NCBI RefSeq assembly: GCF_900090195.1
Contig: NZ_LT607803.1
Span: forward strand, 4,614,229-4,678,228
Source: Variovorax sp. HW608
GTDB taxonomy: Bacteria; Pseudomonadota; Gammaproteobacteria; Burkholderiales; Burkholderiaceae_C
DNA: 64,000 nucleotides
Direction of reading: 5' to 3'
The translations under genes and the position numbers were made by a program. Within the stretch, counting starts at the first letter, position 1, and every line of letters starts with the position of its first letter. The notes beneath the pieces were generated by a model, which saw only the letters and a list, made by a program, of their open reading frames with translations, did no database searches and was not told where the DNA came from. Positions 8,405 to 17,755 of the stretch are shown here, piece by piece.

Positions 8405-8815
8405 TCAGTTTCGGCTGGCCGTCTGCCGCTGCGTGGCGGTCTGCGAGATGCAGAAGTCGATGAGTCCGTCGATCTCGTTCGATTTGTCGAAGACCGCATC
8501 GACCCCGAACTGTGCGCAGCGCTTGCGGATGTCCGGCGTCGCATAGTTGCTCAGCACCACGACCTTCTGACCAGGGCGGCGCGACATGCAGGCCTGGAGG
8601 ACGCCCAGGCCGCTTCCCTGCTTGAGGAAGAGGTCGATGATGGCGAGTTCCCACTCGTCGCCGTTTTCGCTCAGCCACTGGGTCGCCTCGGCTTCCGTCT
8701 CTGCGAAGCCGATCGTCGAAATGCACGTGAGCTCCTCCAGAGTGCCGACGAGATTCTCTCGAATCGTGACGTTGTCTTCGACGATGTAGGTTTTCAATCT
8801 GAGGTCCATGAGCAC
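8405..8815 (-). CDS. Stand-alone receiver-domain protein
   Basis: The 136-residue protein is a single receiver domain: acidic pair E13-D14, phosphoacceptor D61 in LAIIDLFLKQGSG, and a lysine in VFDKSNEI. There is no output domain, so it should act by protein interaction, as a phosphate sink or as an allosteric partner. It is convergent with the LuxR-type regulator and ends 20 bases from it. A second ATG two codons in (8809) is an alternative start. The close packing with the kinase and regulator suggests one signalling circuit. Confidence 0.85.
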   Translation of the reverse strand: MLMDLRLKTYIVEDNVTIRENLVGTLEELTCISTIGFAETEAEATQWLSENGDEWELAIIDLFLKQGSGLGVLQACMSRRPGQKVVVLSNYATPDIRKRCAQFGVDAVFDKSNEIDGLIDFCISQTATQRQTASRN

Positions 8816-9097
8816 CGCTTGTCCCTGGGCGAGCTTGGCGACGAGGCTAGCCTTCCACCTTCCACGGAAAGCTGTCGTTGCAAATGCTACGGAATATTAG
8901 GTCCGATGATGCAGGGAACCGCGTCCAGCCGCTGTAGGCTTGTTCTTACGATTGTTGCTCGAAAGCCGCAGTCGTAGGCCCGTCCCCACAGCGCTTGCGG
9001 CGCGATGCCGACGCGGCAGTGGCAGCCGCCCTCGTACGCTGTTCATAAGAGGCCCGCAATGCGGTGCCGACGGAACCAGAGGTCGAGGAGCCCTGAA

Positions 9098-9304
9098 ATG
9101 CAGATTCTGTGGAGTTACATCGCGTTGGGTTTGCTGGCGTTGGTGGCCGCCGCCACCATTGCCGGAGGCGAGCCCGCCGTCGCCGAGCTGAAGCTGGCGG
9201 AGGCCGCGACCAAGGCCGCCGTCGTCGGCGTTTCGGCGGTTTGTCTTCTGCCCGAGCCCAAGGCAGCCTTGTCATCCGCAAGCACTGCGGCGGGCATCGA
9301 CTGA
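9098..9304 (+). CDS. Small hypothetical membrane protein
   Basis: The 68-residue protein begins MQILWSYIALGLLALVAAATIAGG, one clear transmembrane or signal segment, followed by an Ala-rich amphipathic stretch and a second mildly hydrophobic patch (AAVVGVSAVCLLP). No family was recognised. GAGGAG lies eight bases before the ATG, which supports translation. It ends ten bases before the AsmA-family gene and may share its transcript. Confidence 0.5.
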   Translation: MQILWSYIALGLLALVAAATIAGGEPAVAELKLAEAATKAAVVGVSAVCLLPEPKAALSSASTAAGID

Positions 9305-9314
9305 AGGGGGCGCG

Positions 9315-11363
9315 GTGGTAGCGGCCCCCCACGCTTCAGGACATCGGCCGGTCTGGGTCAGACTCGGCGCGGTCTTGCTGGGGTTCCTGGTCGCGCTGGT
9401 CCTGCTCATCGCATGGTTCCCGTGGGACCTGCTGCGCGGGCCGGTCAATCGCTATGTCAGCGAACGGACCGGACGCAGGTTCGAGATCACACGCAAGCTC
9501 GACGTCAAGCCCGGGCTGCGCCTTGCCACCGTCGAGCTCGACGGTGTGGAGTTCGCCAACCCCGGGTGGGCGCGGGATCCCTATTTGCTGCGCGCCGAAC
9601 GCGCAGAGTTCGAGATCAGCTTCTGGCGCCTCTTCGCGGGCAAGGTCGTGCTTGCGCGCCTGAAGCTCAGCTCGCCGGCGATCGGGCTCCAGATCGAAGA
9701 GGACGGCAGGCGCACCTGGGCCCTCGGCAAGGACAGCGCGGACACCGGTACGGTCCCCGCCATCGGTCGGGTGGAAGTTGACGGCGGCAGCGTGGACTTC
9801 CTCGCAAGCCACCAGGCCCTGGACCTGCATGCCGAGTTCGACTACGACAACAGCCGCGGCGAGATGCCGCTGCAGTACACGATCAAAGGGCTGCTCCATC
9901 GCCAGCCGCTCGGGGCCGACGGCCGCGCGGGCGACGTGCTCGAACTCAATTCGGGCCGGGGCGGGCGCTCGCCTTTTCCAATCGAGATCGACCTGCGTGC
10001 CGGCACGGCCCATCTCAAGGCCCGGGGCACGGTGGCCGAGCTGGCGAGCCTCGACGGCCTTGATGCGCAGGTCGACATGCGAGGCCAGAACCTCGGCAAT
10101 CTCTATCCGGTGCTCGGCGTGGCGTTGCCGCAGACGCCTCCGTACGCGATCAAGGGCAATCTCCGAAAGAACGGCGATCTGTGGGAGCTGCGTGCCTTGA
10201 CGGGCCGGCTGGGGCTCTCCGACATCGCAGGCGACATGCAGTTCGACAAGGCCCCGAAGGTGCCGCATCTGGGCGGTGCGCTGCGCTCGCGCGTCCTCGA
10301 CATGGACGACCTCGGTCCGCTCATCGGTCTGGCGCCGACATCCCGTTCCGCCCATGCGGTGGAAGGCGTCGCGCCGCCGCCGACGATCTCGCAGACGAAG
10401 CAGGGGCGCCCCGATTCGAACCGGAAGGTGCTTCCGGATGCGCCGCTGGACTTCGAGCGGCTGCGCGCCATGAACGCCGACGTGAAGTATGTCGCCGACC
10501 GCATCGACAACGTGCGCGAGCTGCCGCTGGACAAAGGCAGCGTTCAGGTGACGCTGAACGACGGCGTGCTGACGCTCGATCCGCTCGATCTCGGTGTGGC
10601 GCGCGGCAAGGTCGCCGGCAGGATCCGCATCGATGCGACGCAGAACCCGGCCGACATCCGCGCGGCGCTCGACGTGCGTTCGATGCAGCTCGAGCGCCTG
10701 ATCCCCAAGGTGGAAAAGTCCAGGAGCAGCTTCGGCAAGCTGGACGGCCGCATCAACCTGTCAGGGCGCGGCAATTCGGTGGCCGGATGGCTCGGCGGTG
10801 CGTCGGGTGACGTGGCCGCGATGACCGGCCACGGGCAGATGAGCAACCTGCTGATCGAAATCTTCGGGCTCGACGGCGGCGAGATCATCAAGTTCCTGCT
10901 GGAGGGCGACCGCGAGGTGAGCTTGCGCTGCGCGGCGCTGGCGTTCGACGTCGGCAAGGGCGTGATGCACGGCCGCAACCTGCTGCTCGACACGAGCGAC
11001 ACCCTCTTCGACGGAAGCGGCGACGTCAGCCTCGCGGACGAGACCATGAACATCGTCGTCCGGCCGCAGCCCAAGGACAAGAGCATCCTGGCGGCGCGCA
11101 CGCCGCTGCTGCTTCGCGGCACCTTCGCGTCGCCGAAGGTCGGAGTCGAGAAGGGGCCGCTGGCGGCGCGAGGCGCGGCGGCGCTGGCACTGGGCGCCAT
11201 CAACCCGCTGCTCGCGCTCGCGGCCACGATCGAGACGGGCCCCGGGCAGGATGCGGATTGCACGGAAGTGCTGGCGCAGGCCCGCAAGCCGGCGTCCGGC
11301 GAAGCGGCCGCCGGCGCGGCCAAGGCGAGGAAGCAACCCGCGCCGACGGCAAACCGCAGCTAG
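9315..11363 (+). CDS. AsmA-family protein
   Basis: The 682-residue protein has one N-terminal transmembrane segment (about 16-35, LGAVLLGFLVALVLLIAWFPWD) followed by the AsmA signature PVNRYVSERTGRRFEITRKLDVKPG and a very long beta-rich periplasmic region. The C-terminal segment (about 480-620, with INLSGRGNSVAGWLGGASGDV and LLIEIFGLDGGE) is the conserved AsmA_2 part. Such proteins are predicted bridge-like lipid transporters between the membranes. The start is GTG with AAGGGGG upstream. Its stop overlaps the convergent moeB stop by a few bases. Confidence 0.85.
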   Translation: MVAAPHASGHRPVWVRLGAVLLGFLVALVLLIAWFPWDLLRGPVNRYVSERTGRRFEITRKLDVKPGLRLATVELDGVEFANPGWARDPYLLRAERAEFEISFWRLFAGKVVLARLKLSSPAIGLQIEEDGRRTWALGKDSADTGTVPAIGRVEVDGGSVDFLASHQALDLHAEFDYDNSRGEMPLQYTIKGLLHRQPLGADGRAGDVLELNSGRGGRSPFPIEIDLRAGTAHLKARGTVAELASLDGLDAQVDMRGQNLGNLYPVLGVALPQTPPYAIKGNLRKNGDLWELRALTGRLGLSDIAGDMQFDKAPKVPHLGGALRSRVLDMDDLGPLIGLAPTSRSAHAVEGVAPPPTISQTKQGRPDSNRKVLPDAPLDFERLRAMNADVKYVADRIDNVRELPLDKGSVQVTLNDGVLTLDPLDLGVARGKVAGRIRIDATQNPADIRAALDVRSMQLERLIPKVEKSRSSFGKLDGRINLSGRGNSVAGWLGGASGDVAAMTGHGQMSNLLIEIFGLDGGEIIKFLLEGDREVSLRCAALAFDVGKGVMHGRNLLLDTSDTLFDGSGDVSLADETMNIVVRPQPKDKSILAARTPLLLRGTFASPKVGVEKGPLAARGAAALALGAINPLLALAATIETGPGQDADCTEVLAQARKPASGEAAAGAAKARKQPAPTANRS

Positions 11364-12118
11364 GCCGCCGGGCGGTGGCCGCACACGCTGCATCCCGGAT
11401 CGCGCGCGACGCGAAGGCTGTCGAAAGCCGATCGCCGGCCATCGAACATCAGGAGGCTGCCTGCGAGAGAGGGGCCGATTCCGGCCAGCAGCTTCAGCGC
11501 CTCGTTGGCCTGCAAGGTCCCGATGGTGCCGACCACCGGCGCGAACACGCCGAGCACTGCGCATCGCGTTTCCTCGAAGTCGGCGTCGGGCGGGAAGATG
11601 CAGGCATAGCAGGGGGACGCCGGGTCGCGCGTGTCGTAGACGCTCAGCTGCCCGTCGAAGCGGATGGCCGCGCCGGCCACCAGGGGCTTCGCATGGGCCA
11701 CGCAGGCGCGATTGACCGCATGCCGCGTCCGGAAGTTGTCGCTGCAATCCACCACCACGTCGGCTTCGGCGACCCGCCTGGACAGCAGCGCGTCGTCGGC
11801 ACGCAGCTTGACGGCTTCGATGGTGATGTCCGGGTTGATGGCGCGCATCGCTTCCGCGGCCGAATCGACCTTGGACATGCCCACGCGCGCGGTGGTGTGT
11901 GCGATCTGCCGCTGGAGGTTGGTCAGATCGAGCTCGTCATGGTCGACGAGCGTGATGCGGCCGACACCCGCTGCAGCGAGATAGAGCAGGGCGGGCGAGC
12001 CCAGCCCGCCGGCACCGATGACCAGCGCGTGCGCCGCACTGACGCGCGCCTGGCCGTCGATGCCGAATTCTTCGAGGAGGATGTGGCGCGAGTAGCGCAG
12101 GAGGTGTTCGTCTTCCAT
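11360..12118 (-). CDS. moeB: ThiF/MoeB-family adenylyltransferase
   Basis: The 252-residue protein adenylates the C-terminal glycine of a ubiquitin-like sulfur carrier such as MoaD or ThiS. It shows the MoeB start RYSRHILLEEFG, the nucleotide loop GAGGLGSP, the DLTNLQRQ arginine motif, VVDCSDNFRTR, and two zinc-binding CxxC pairs (CYAC and CSVCG). MoeB and ThiF cannot be separated by sequence alone. It is the last gene of a gpmA-ctpA-moeB row. Molybdopterin supply is relevant to the two formate dehydrogenases encoded further on. Confidence 0.85.
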   Translation of the reverse strand: MEDEHLLRYSRHILLEEFGIDGQARVSAAHALVIGAGGLGSPALLYLAAAGVGRITLVDHDELDLTNLQRQIAHTTARVGMSKVDSAAEAMRAINPDITIEAVKLRADDALLSRRVAEADVVVDCSDNFRTRHAVNRACVAHAKPLVAGAAIRFDGQLSVYDTRDPASPCYACIFPPDADFEETRCAVLGVFAPVVGTIGTLQANEALKLLAGIGPSLAGSLLMFDGRRSAFDSLRVARDPGCSVCGHRPAA

Positions 12119-12170
12119 GCGCCGCGCGGGACGCCCGGTGGCCGCGGCGCGAGGCCGGGCCGCCCGAGGG

Positions 12171-13613
12171 TCAGTTTTCCTTCTTCTCTTCCTTGTTGTC
12201 GACGATCACCTGCGTCTTGCTCACGAGCACCGGCTGGCCCTTGAGCCGGTTGAGCGCCTGGACCAGCGGGAAGTCCTTGTCGGCGCCGAACTCCGGAACC
12301 TTGCGATCCTGCGGCGCCTTCTTGGCTTCCTCTTCGAGGCGCTTGCGGGCTTCGTCGCGCGCCTTCTCGCGCTCGGGATCCTTGACCTCGGGGCCCTGGC
12401 CGCTCGCGAGGTGCTTCTCGAGGTCGGCTTCGCGCATGCGCAGGGCGGCGTAAGGGCTGCCCTCGGCGCTTTCGTCGACCAGCACGTTCGGAACGATGCC
12501 CTTGGCCTGGATCGAGGTGCCGCTCGGCGTGTAGTAGCGGGCCGTCGTGATCTTCAGGCCGGTGTCGGGGCCCAGCGGCCGCACCGTCTGGACCGAGCCC
12601 TTGCCGAAGGTCTGGCTGCCCATGACGGTCGCGCGCTTGTGGTCCTGCAGCGCGCCGGCGACGATTTCGCTGGCGGAGGCGGAGCCCTCGTTGACGAGCA
12701 CGACCAGCGGCACGGTCTTGAGTGCGGGCGGCAGGCCGCGCAGCGGGTCGCTGCCTGCGCGACGCTGGTAGAACTCGGGCGCGGCCTTGTAGACGGCCTT
12801 GCTTTCGGCCAGCTGCCCGTCCGTCGACACGACAGTCACGTTCTCGGGCAGGAATGCGGAGGAAATCGCCACCGCGGCGTCGAGCAGGCCGCCGGGGTCG
12901 TTGCGCAGATCGAGCACCAGACCCTTGAGGTTCGGCTCCTGCTTGTAGATTTCCTCGACCTTCTTGACGAAGTCGTCGACGGTCCGCTCCTGGAACTGCG
13001 ACAGGCGAATCCACGCGTAGCCCGGCTCCATGACCTTGCCGCGCACCGATTGGGTGCGGATTTCCTCGCGCGTGATCGTGACCGGGAAGGTCCGGTTCTC
13101 GTCCTTGCGGTAGATCGTCAGCAGCACCTTGGTGTTGGCTTCGCCCCGCATGCGCTTCACCGCGTCGTTGAGCGAGAGGCCGCGCACGGCGGTGTCGTCG
13201 ATCTTGGTGATCAGGTCGTTCGGCTTCAGGCCGGCTCGGAACGCCGGGGAGCCCTCGATCGGGGACACGATCTTGACCAGGCCGTCCTCTTGCGAAATCT
13301 CGATGCCCACGCCGACGAAGCGGCCGGTGGTGCCCTCACGAAATTCCTTGAACGACTTCTTGTCGAAGTACTGCGAATGCGGATCGAGCCCGGCGACCAT
13401 GCCGGAGATGGCGTCCGAGATGAGCTTCTTCTCGTCGACCGGCTCGACGTAGTCGGTCTTGACCATGCCGAAAACCGCAGCGAGCTGCTGCAGTTCCTCC
13501 AGTGGCAGGGGGGCCAGCGAACCGCGTGCGACGGTTTGCAACGAGACCGTGGTCAGTGCGCCCGCAACGGCACCCGCGGCAATCCAGCCGCCAATTTTCA
13601 GTTTCTGGCCCAT
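12171..13613 (-). CDS. ctpA: C-terminal processing peptidase (S41 family)
   Basis: The 480-residue serine protease has an N-terminal signal anchor (about 8-28), the S41 motif GMVAGLDPHSQYFD, a PDZ domain (about 97-170, GVGIEISQEDGLVKIV) and the catalytic domain with the Ser/Lys dyad S313 (NEGSASASE) and K338 (TFGKGS), exactly 25 residues apart as in the family. It cleaves the C-terminal tails of periplasmic proteins. The last 80 residues are highly charged and low in complexity (EKARDEARKRLEEEAKKAP). It lies about 100 bases downstream of gpmA and 50 upstream of moeB, an order common in Burkholderiales. Confidence 0.93.
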   Translation of the reverse strand: MGQKLKIGGWIAAGAVAGALTTVSLQTVARGSLAPLPLEELQQLAAVFGMVKTDYVEPVDEKKLISDAISGMVAGLDPHSQYFDKKSFKEFREGTTGRFVGVGIEISQEDGLVKIVSPIEGSPAFRAGLKPNDLITKIDDTAVRGLSLNDAVKRMRGEANTKVLLTIYRKDENRTFPVTITREEIRTQSVRGKVMEPGYAWIRLSQFQERTVDDFVKKVEEIYKQEPNLKGLVLDLRNDPGGLLDAAVAISSAFLPENVTVVSTDGQLAESKAVYKAAPEFYQRRAGSDPLRGLPPALKTVPLVVLVNEGSASASEIVAGALQDHKRATVMGSQTFGKGSVQTVRPLGPDTGLKITTARYYTPSGTSIQAKGIVPNVLVDESAEGSPYAALRMREADLEKHLASGQGPEVKDPEREKARDEARKRLEEEAKKAPQDRKVPEFGADKDFPLVQALNRLKGQPVLVSKTQVIVDNKEEKKEN

Positions 13614-13714
13614 GTGTAGGAGTCCTTGTCGCCTGTCAAATCAATATACACAGCTTGGAAGCTACTTGTCTGCCCGGGTTCCGTGAATGACTCGAACTCT
13701 GGAGGACTTTGCGC

Positions 13715-14461
13715 TCAACCCTTTTTGCCTTGCGCCGCGACCGCGGCGGCGGCCTTCTCGGCCGCTTCCGCGTCGCCCAGGTAGTAATGGCGCAGCGGCT
13801 TGAGATCATCGTCCAGTTCGTAGACCAGAGGAATTCCGTTGGGAATGTTGAGGCCGACGATGGCGTCGTCGGAAATCCCGTCCAGGTACTTGACCAGCGC
13901 GCGGATGGAATTGCCGTGCGCCGCGACGACCAGCCGGCGGCCGGCGCGAATCGCCGGCGCCATGGATTCGTTCCAGAAGGGCAGCACGCGGGCGACGGTG
14001 TCCTTCAGGCACTCGGTCAGCGGGATCTGTTCCGGCGGCAGCTTGGCGTAGCGGATGTCGGTGCGTTCGCTGCGCGGGTCGTTCGACTCCAGCGGCGGCG
14101 GCGGCGTGCCGTAGCTGCGGCGCCAGACCAGCACCTGCTCGTCGCCGTATTTCTTGGCCGTTTCCGCCTTGTTCAGGCCCTGGAGGGCGCCGTAGTGGCG
14201 TTCGTTGAGGCGCCAGGAATGCACGACCGGCAGCCAGGTGCGATCGAGTTCGTCGAGCGTGTGCCACAGGGTGCGGGTGGCGCGCTTGAGGACGCTGGTG
14301 TAGGCCACGTCGAAGTCGTAGCCCTCCGCCTTGAGCAGGCGGCCGGCCTGTTTGGCCTGCTCGATGCCGGCGGCGGTCAGGTCGACATCGGTCCAGCCGG
14401 TGAAGCGGTTTTCGAGATTCCAGGTCGATTCGCCATGGCGGATCAGTACCAGTTTGTGCAT
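13715..14461 (-). CDS. gpmA: 2,3-bisphosphoglycerate-dependent phosphoglycerate mutase
   Basis: The enzyme interconverts 3- and 2-phosphoglycerate in glycolysis and gluconeogenesis. The 248-residue protein has the phosphohistidine H9 in LIRHGES, E87 in [11 protein letters not shown] and H182 in AAHGNSIRA, and is full length with a short Ala/Lys-rich tail. It is divergent from the rhodanese gene; the 72 bases between them must contain both promoters. Confidence 0.96.
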   Translation of the reverse strand: MHKLVLIRHGESTWNLENRFTGWTDVDLTAAGIEQAKQAGRLLKAEGYDFDVAYTSVLKRATRTLWHTLDELDRTWLPVVHSWRLNERHYGALQGLNKAETAKKYGDEQVLVWRRSYGTPPPPLESNDPRSERTDIRYAKLPPEQIPLTECLKDTVARVLPFWNESMAPAIRAGRRLVVAAHGNSIRALVKYLDGISDDAIVGLNIPNGIPLVYELDDDLKPLRHYYLGDAEAAEKAAAAVAAQGKKG

Positions 14462-14533
14462 GGGGGAGGCCTTTGGGAACGCGGTCGTAAACCCGACATT
14501 CTAAAATCCGAGGTTTGCCACTCAAGGAACACC

Positions 14534-14941
14534 GTGAAATTCATCGTCGACAACTGGATGCTCATCCTGATCGCACTGGCCTCGGGAGGCATGCTTTTCT
14601 GGCCGATGCTGCGCGGGGCCGGCGGCGGCTCGCTCTCGGCGCAGGGGGCGGTGCAGTTGATCAATCGTGAGCGTGCAGTGGTGGTCGACGTTCGGGAGCC
14701 GGAGGAGTTTGCCACTGGCCATGTCACCGGTGCCAAGAATGTGCCGCTCAGCGAGCTGGAACAGAAGCTCCCCAGTGCGGTGAAGAACAAATCGTTGCCT
14801 TTGTTGCTGATTTGTGCCACTGGCGCGCGTGCGCAACGCGCCGTGGCGACGGCCAAGAAGCTGGGCTACGAGCAAGCCCAAGCGGTCTCCGGCGGACTCA
14901 AGTCGTGGAAAGAAGCTAACCTCCCGGTTGAAAAGGCCTGA
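14534..14941 (+). CDS. Membrane-anchored rhodanese-like protein
   Basis: The 135-residue protein has one N-terminal transmembrane helix (about 7-25, WMLILIALASGGMLFWPML) followed by a single rhodanese domain with VVVDVREPEEFATGHVTGAKNVP and the active-site loop LLICATGARA carrying C94. Such proteins move sulfane sulfur via a cysteine persulfide; the acceptor is unknown. The start is GTG, preceded by AAGGA. grxC, secB and gpsA follow on the same strand, a conserved Burkholderiales block. Confidence 0.9.
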   Translation: MKFIVDNWMLILIALASGGMLFWPMLRGAGGGSLSAQGAVQLINRERAVVVDVREPEEFATGHVTGAKNVPLSELEQKLPSAVKNKSLPLLLICATGARAQRAVATAKKLGYEQAQAVSGGLKSWKEANLPVEKA

Positions 14942-14973
14942 ACTTTCCCGACTTACGACCCATGCAAGGACCC

Positions 14974-15234
14974 ATGCAAGCCGTCAAGATGTACACCACC
15001 GCCGTTTGCCCCTACTGCATTCGCGCGAAGCAAATCCTCAAGTCCAAGGGCGTGGAACAGATCGAAGAGATCCGCATCGACAGCGACCCCCGGGCGCGTG
15101 CCACGATGATGGACATCACCCAGCGCCGCACGGTGCCGCAGATCTTCATCGGCGATACGCACGTCGGTGGCTGCGACGACCTGATCGCGCTCGACGGCCG
15201 CGGCGGCCTGATGCCGCTGCTTGAGGGCGCCTGA
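14974..15234 (+). CDS. grxC: Glutaredoxin 3
   Basis: The 86-residue dithiol glutaredoxin has the CPYC active site near residue 12, the cis-proline motif TVPQIFI and the glutathione-binding GGCDDL. It reduces disulfides and glutathione mixed disulfides in the cytoplasm. An ATG at 14962 would add four residues (MQGP); the ATG at 14974 matches the usual GrxC length and is preceded by AAGGA. It starts 32 bases after the rhodanese stop, so cotranscription is likely. Confidence 0.93.
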   Translation: MQAVKMYTTAVCPYCIRAKQILKSKGVEQIEEIRIDSDPRARATMMDITQRRTVPQIFIGDTHVGGCDDLIALDGRGGLMPLLEGA

Positions 15235-15282
15235 GTCCGGTGCCGCGTTCTCACGGGCGATAATCGCCCGCTACATCCAGAA

Positions 15283-15318
15283 GCCCGCTCCGGGGTTTTC
15301 CCGGGCGGGCGTTGTTTT
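15283..15318 (+). terminator. Terminator-like hairpin between grxC and secB
   Basis: GCCCGCTCCGGGG TTTT CCCGGGCGGGC is a strong, slightly imperfect stem followed by GTTGTTTT. It would stop or attenuate transcription from grxC. A second small palindrome, CGGGCGA TAA TCGCCCG, lies just upstream at 15254-15270. secB presumably has its own promoter or depends on read-through. Confidence 0.6.
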
Positions 15319-15337
15319 GACTCTCGAAAGTTCAGCC

Positions 15338-15805
15338 ATGGCCGACCAGCAAGCACAAGATCCCGTCTTTCAGATCCAGCGCGTCTATCTGAAGGATCTC
15401 TCGCTCGAGCAACCCAATTCGCCGGCCATCCTGCTCGAGCAGCAGCAGCCGACGGTCGACATCCAGCTCGGCGTCGACGCCCAGCCCGTGGCTGACGGCA
15501 TCTTCGAAATCACTGTCTCGGCGACCGTGCAGACCAAGATCGGCGAGAAGACGGTGTTCCTGGTCGAGGCCAAGCAGGCCGGCATCTTCGAAATCCGCAA
15601 CCTGCCCGAAGATCAGATGGGCCCGATCCTCGGCATCGCCTGCCCGCAGATCGTCTATCCGTACCTGCGCGGCAACGTCGCCGACGTGATCCAGCGCGGC
15701 GGCTTCCCGCCGGTGCACCTGGCCGAAATCAACTTCCAGGCGATGTTCGAGCAGCAGCAGGCGCAGGCCGCCGCCAATCAGCCCTCGCCGATCATCACGC
15801 AGTAA
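15338..15805 (+). CDS. secB: Protein-export chaperone SecB
   Basis: The 155-residue protein matches SecB throughout: [19 protein letters not shown] at the N terminus, DIFEITV-type strand ([11 protein letters not shown]), [13 protein letters not shown], and the conserved [21 protein letters not shown] and [11 protein letters not shown]. It is a tetrameric cytoplasmic chaperone that keeps preproteins unfolded and delivers them to SecA. It sits between grxC and gpsA, the usual order in beta- and gammaproteobacteria. Confidence 0.97.
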   Translation: MADQQAQDPVFQIQRVYLKDLSLEQPNSPAILLEQQQPTVDIQLGVDAQPVADGIFEITVSATVQTKIGEKTVFLVEAKQAGIFEIRNLPEDQMGPILGIACPQIVYPYLRGNVADVIQRGGFPPVHLAEINFQAMFEQQQAQAAANQPSPIITQ

Positions 15806-15827
15806 TCGGTACTGCCCGCCGCCGCCG

Positions 15828-16829
15828 ATGAGAATCTGCGTGCTCGGAGCCGGCGCCTGGGGAACGGCGCTGGCGGTCAATGCTTCCGGCCGTCACGCGG
15901 TCACGCTCTGGGCCCGTGACGCCGCTCAGGCGCAAGCCATGTCGGCGGCGCGCGAGAATGCGCGCTACCTGCCGGGCGTCGCGCTTCCTCCCTCCATCAC
16001 CCTGGCGTCCGGCGATGCGCTCGCCGCGGCGAAAGCTGCCGATCTCGTCATCATTGCCACGCCGATGGCGGCCTTGCGCGAGCAGCTCTGCCTGCTCGAT
16101 GGCTTGTCGTCCCCGGTTGCCTGGCTTTCCAAAGGTGTCGAGCCGGCACTCGCCGGGGGCGGCGGGGAAGGCTTGCTGGCCCATGAAATCCAGGCCCAGG
16201 TCGCGCCCGGACTCGCCGCCGGCGTCCTGAGCGGGCCGAGCTTCGCGCAGGAGGTGGCACAGGCCCGTCCCACGGCGCTGGTGGCGGCCAGTCGACGCGC
16301 CGATGTGCGCAAGGCGCTGGTGGAGGCTTTCCATGGCCCCACCCTGCGGGTCTATGCCAACGACGACATCGTCGGCGTCGAAGTCGGCGGTGCGGTCAAG
16401 AACGTCCTGGCGATCGCGACCGGGCTGGCCGACGGGCTCGCGCTGGGGCTCAATGCCCGGGCGGCGCTCATCACGCGCGGCCTGGCCGAAATGACGCGGT
16501 TCGGCGTGGCGCTCGGCGCGCGCCCGGAGACCTTCATGGGGCTCTCCGGTCTCGGCGATCTGGTCCTGACCGCCACCGGCGACCTGTCGCGCAACCGCAA
16601 GGTCGGGCTTCTGCTGGCACAGGGCCAGACGCTGTCGCAGGCGGTCGATTCGCTCGGCCACGTGGCCGAAGGCGTCTATTGCGCGCGCACCGTGGTGCAG
16701 CGCGCGCGGCATCTGGGCGTCGAGATGCCGATTTCGGCCGGCGTGGTGGCGGTGCTCGACGGCCGCGTGCGGCCGGCGGATGCGGTCGCCGGGCTCATGG
16801 CCCGCGAGCCCGGCAGCGAATCCGCCTGA
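15828..16829 (+). CDS. gpsA: Glycerol-3-phosphate dehydrogenase [NAD(P)+]
   Basis: GpsA reduces dihydroxyacetone phosphate to sn-glycerol 3-phosphate for phospholipid synthesis. The 333-residue protein carries the dinucleotide-binding GAGAWGTA (8-15), the SKGVEP and [11 protein letters not shown] motifs and the catalytic lysine in [12 protein letters not shown], plus [10 protein letters not shown] and the C-terminal EGVYCA helix. It starts 22 bases after secB and is convergent with scpA. Confidence 0.96.
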   Translation: MRICVLGAGAWGTALAVNASGRHAVTLWARDAAQAQAMSAARENARYLPGVALPPSITLASGDALAAAKAADLVIIATPMAALREQLCLLDGLSSPVAWLSKGVEPALAGGGGEGLLAHEIQAQVAPGLAAGVLSGPSFAQEVAQARPTALVAASRRADVRKALVEAFHGPTLRVYANDDIVGVEVGGAVKNVLAIATGLADGLALGLNARAALITRGLAEMTRFGVALGARPETFMGLSGLGDLVLTATGDLSRNRKVGLLLAQGQTLSQAVDSLGHVAEGVYCARTVVQRARHLGVEMPISAGVVAVLDGRVRPADAVAGLMAREPGSESA

Positions 16830-16831
16830 GC

Positions 16832-17755
16832 TCAGGCCGGCGTGTAGGCCAGCCGCACGTAGATCGGCGCGAAGGCCTCGGCCTGCGTGATGTCGATCAG
16901 CGTCTCCTTGGCGAGCTCGAGCATCGCGATGAAGGTGACGATCATCACCGGCGTGCCGCGCGACACATCGAAGAGCTTCTCGAACTCGACGAACTGCCGC
17001 CCCTGCAACTGGCGCAGCACGAGGCTCATGTGCTCGCGCACGCTCAGTTCCTCGCGCGAGATCTTGTGGTGCTGCACCAGCTTCGCGCGCTTGAGGATGT
17101 CGGCCCAGGCTTCGCGCAGGTCGATCACGTTGACGTCCGGAAAGCGCGGCTTCAGCGATTGCTCGATGTAGACCTGTGCCTTCCAGAAATCGCGCCCGGC
17201 CTGCGGCAGCGCGCTCAGCGCGGCGGCCTGCAGCTTGGTCTGTTCGTATTCGAGCAGCCGGCGCACGAGCTCGGCGCGCGGATCCTCGGCTTCCTCGCCG
17301 TCGGCCGTCTTCTTGGGCGGCAGCAGCATGCGCGACTTGATCTCGATGAGCATCGCCGCCATCAGCAGGTACTCGGCAGCGAGCTCGAGATTGGTTTGCC
17401 GGATTTCGTCGACGTAGCTCAGGTACTGCCGAGTCAGCCCGGCCATCGGGATGTCGAGGATGTTGAAGTTCTGCTTGCGGATGAGGTAGAGCAGCAGGTC
17501 CAGCGGCCCCTCGAAGGCTTCGAGGAAGACCTTCAGCGCGTCGGGCGGGATGTAGAGGTCGTTCGGCAGCGCGAACAGCGGCTCGCCGTACAGCCGGGCG
17601 AGGGCGACCTGGTCGATCACGTCGGGCATCGGCGGCACGACGGCAGCGCCGTCCTCCGCCGTGACCACGTCCTGTGAGGAAAGGTCGTGCTCATCCGTTT
17701 CGGCGCCTTCGCCCTGGCGGCGGGCGCCGGAACCCGGTACGGCGCGGATGGTCAC
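16832..17755 (-). CDS. scpA: Segregation and condensation protein A
   Basis: ScpA is the kleisin subunit of the bacterial SMC-ScpAB condensin. The 307-residue protein has a variable, charged N-terminal 65 residues and then the kleisin core FEGPLDLLLYLIRKQNFNILDIPM, ELAAEYLLMAAMLIEIKSRMLLP, and a C-terminal winged helix (REHMSLVLRQLQ through FIAMLELAKE). The GTG start directly abuts the stop of the DUF3460 gene, so the two are translationally coupled. It ends two bases from the convergent gpsA stop. No scpB lies in the window. Confidence 0.92.
   Translation of the reverse strand: MTIRAVPGSGARRQGEGAETDEHDLSSQDVVTAEDGAAVVPPMPDVIDQVALARLYGEPLFALPNDLYIPPDALKVFLEAFEGPLDLLLYLIRKQNFNILDIPMAGLTRQYLSYVDEIRQTNLELAAEYLLMAAMLIEIKSRMLLPPKKTADGEEAEDPRAELVRRLLEYEQTKLQAAALSALPQAGRDFWKAQVYIEQSLKPRFPDVNVIDLREAWADILKRAKLVQHHKISREELSVREHMSLVLRQLQGRQFVEFEKLFDVSRGTPVMIVTFIAMLELAKETLIDITQAEAFAPIYVRLAYTPA

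Noticed and set aside
8816..9097. Possible gene or RNA in the 280-base spacer between the lone receiver and the small membrane protein
   Set aside because: No start with a ribosome-binding site and recognisable protein, and no convincing promoter-terminator pair, could be seen.
12117..13619. A 500-codon plus-strand open frame opposite ctpA
   Set aside because: Antisense shadow: codon positions mirror ctpA, which has an intact catalytic dyad and PDZ domain.
15254..15270. CGGGCGA TAA TCGCCCG palindrome upstream of secB
   Set aside because: It is short and lies in a run of similar GC-rich hairpins; a regulatory role cannot be supported from sequence alone.
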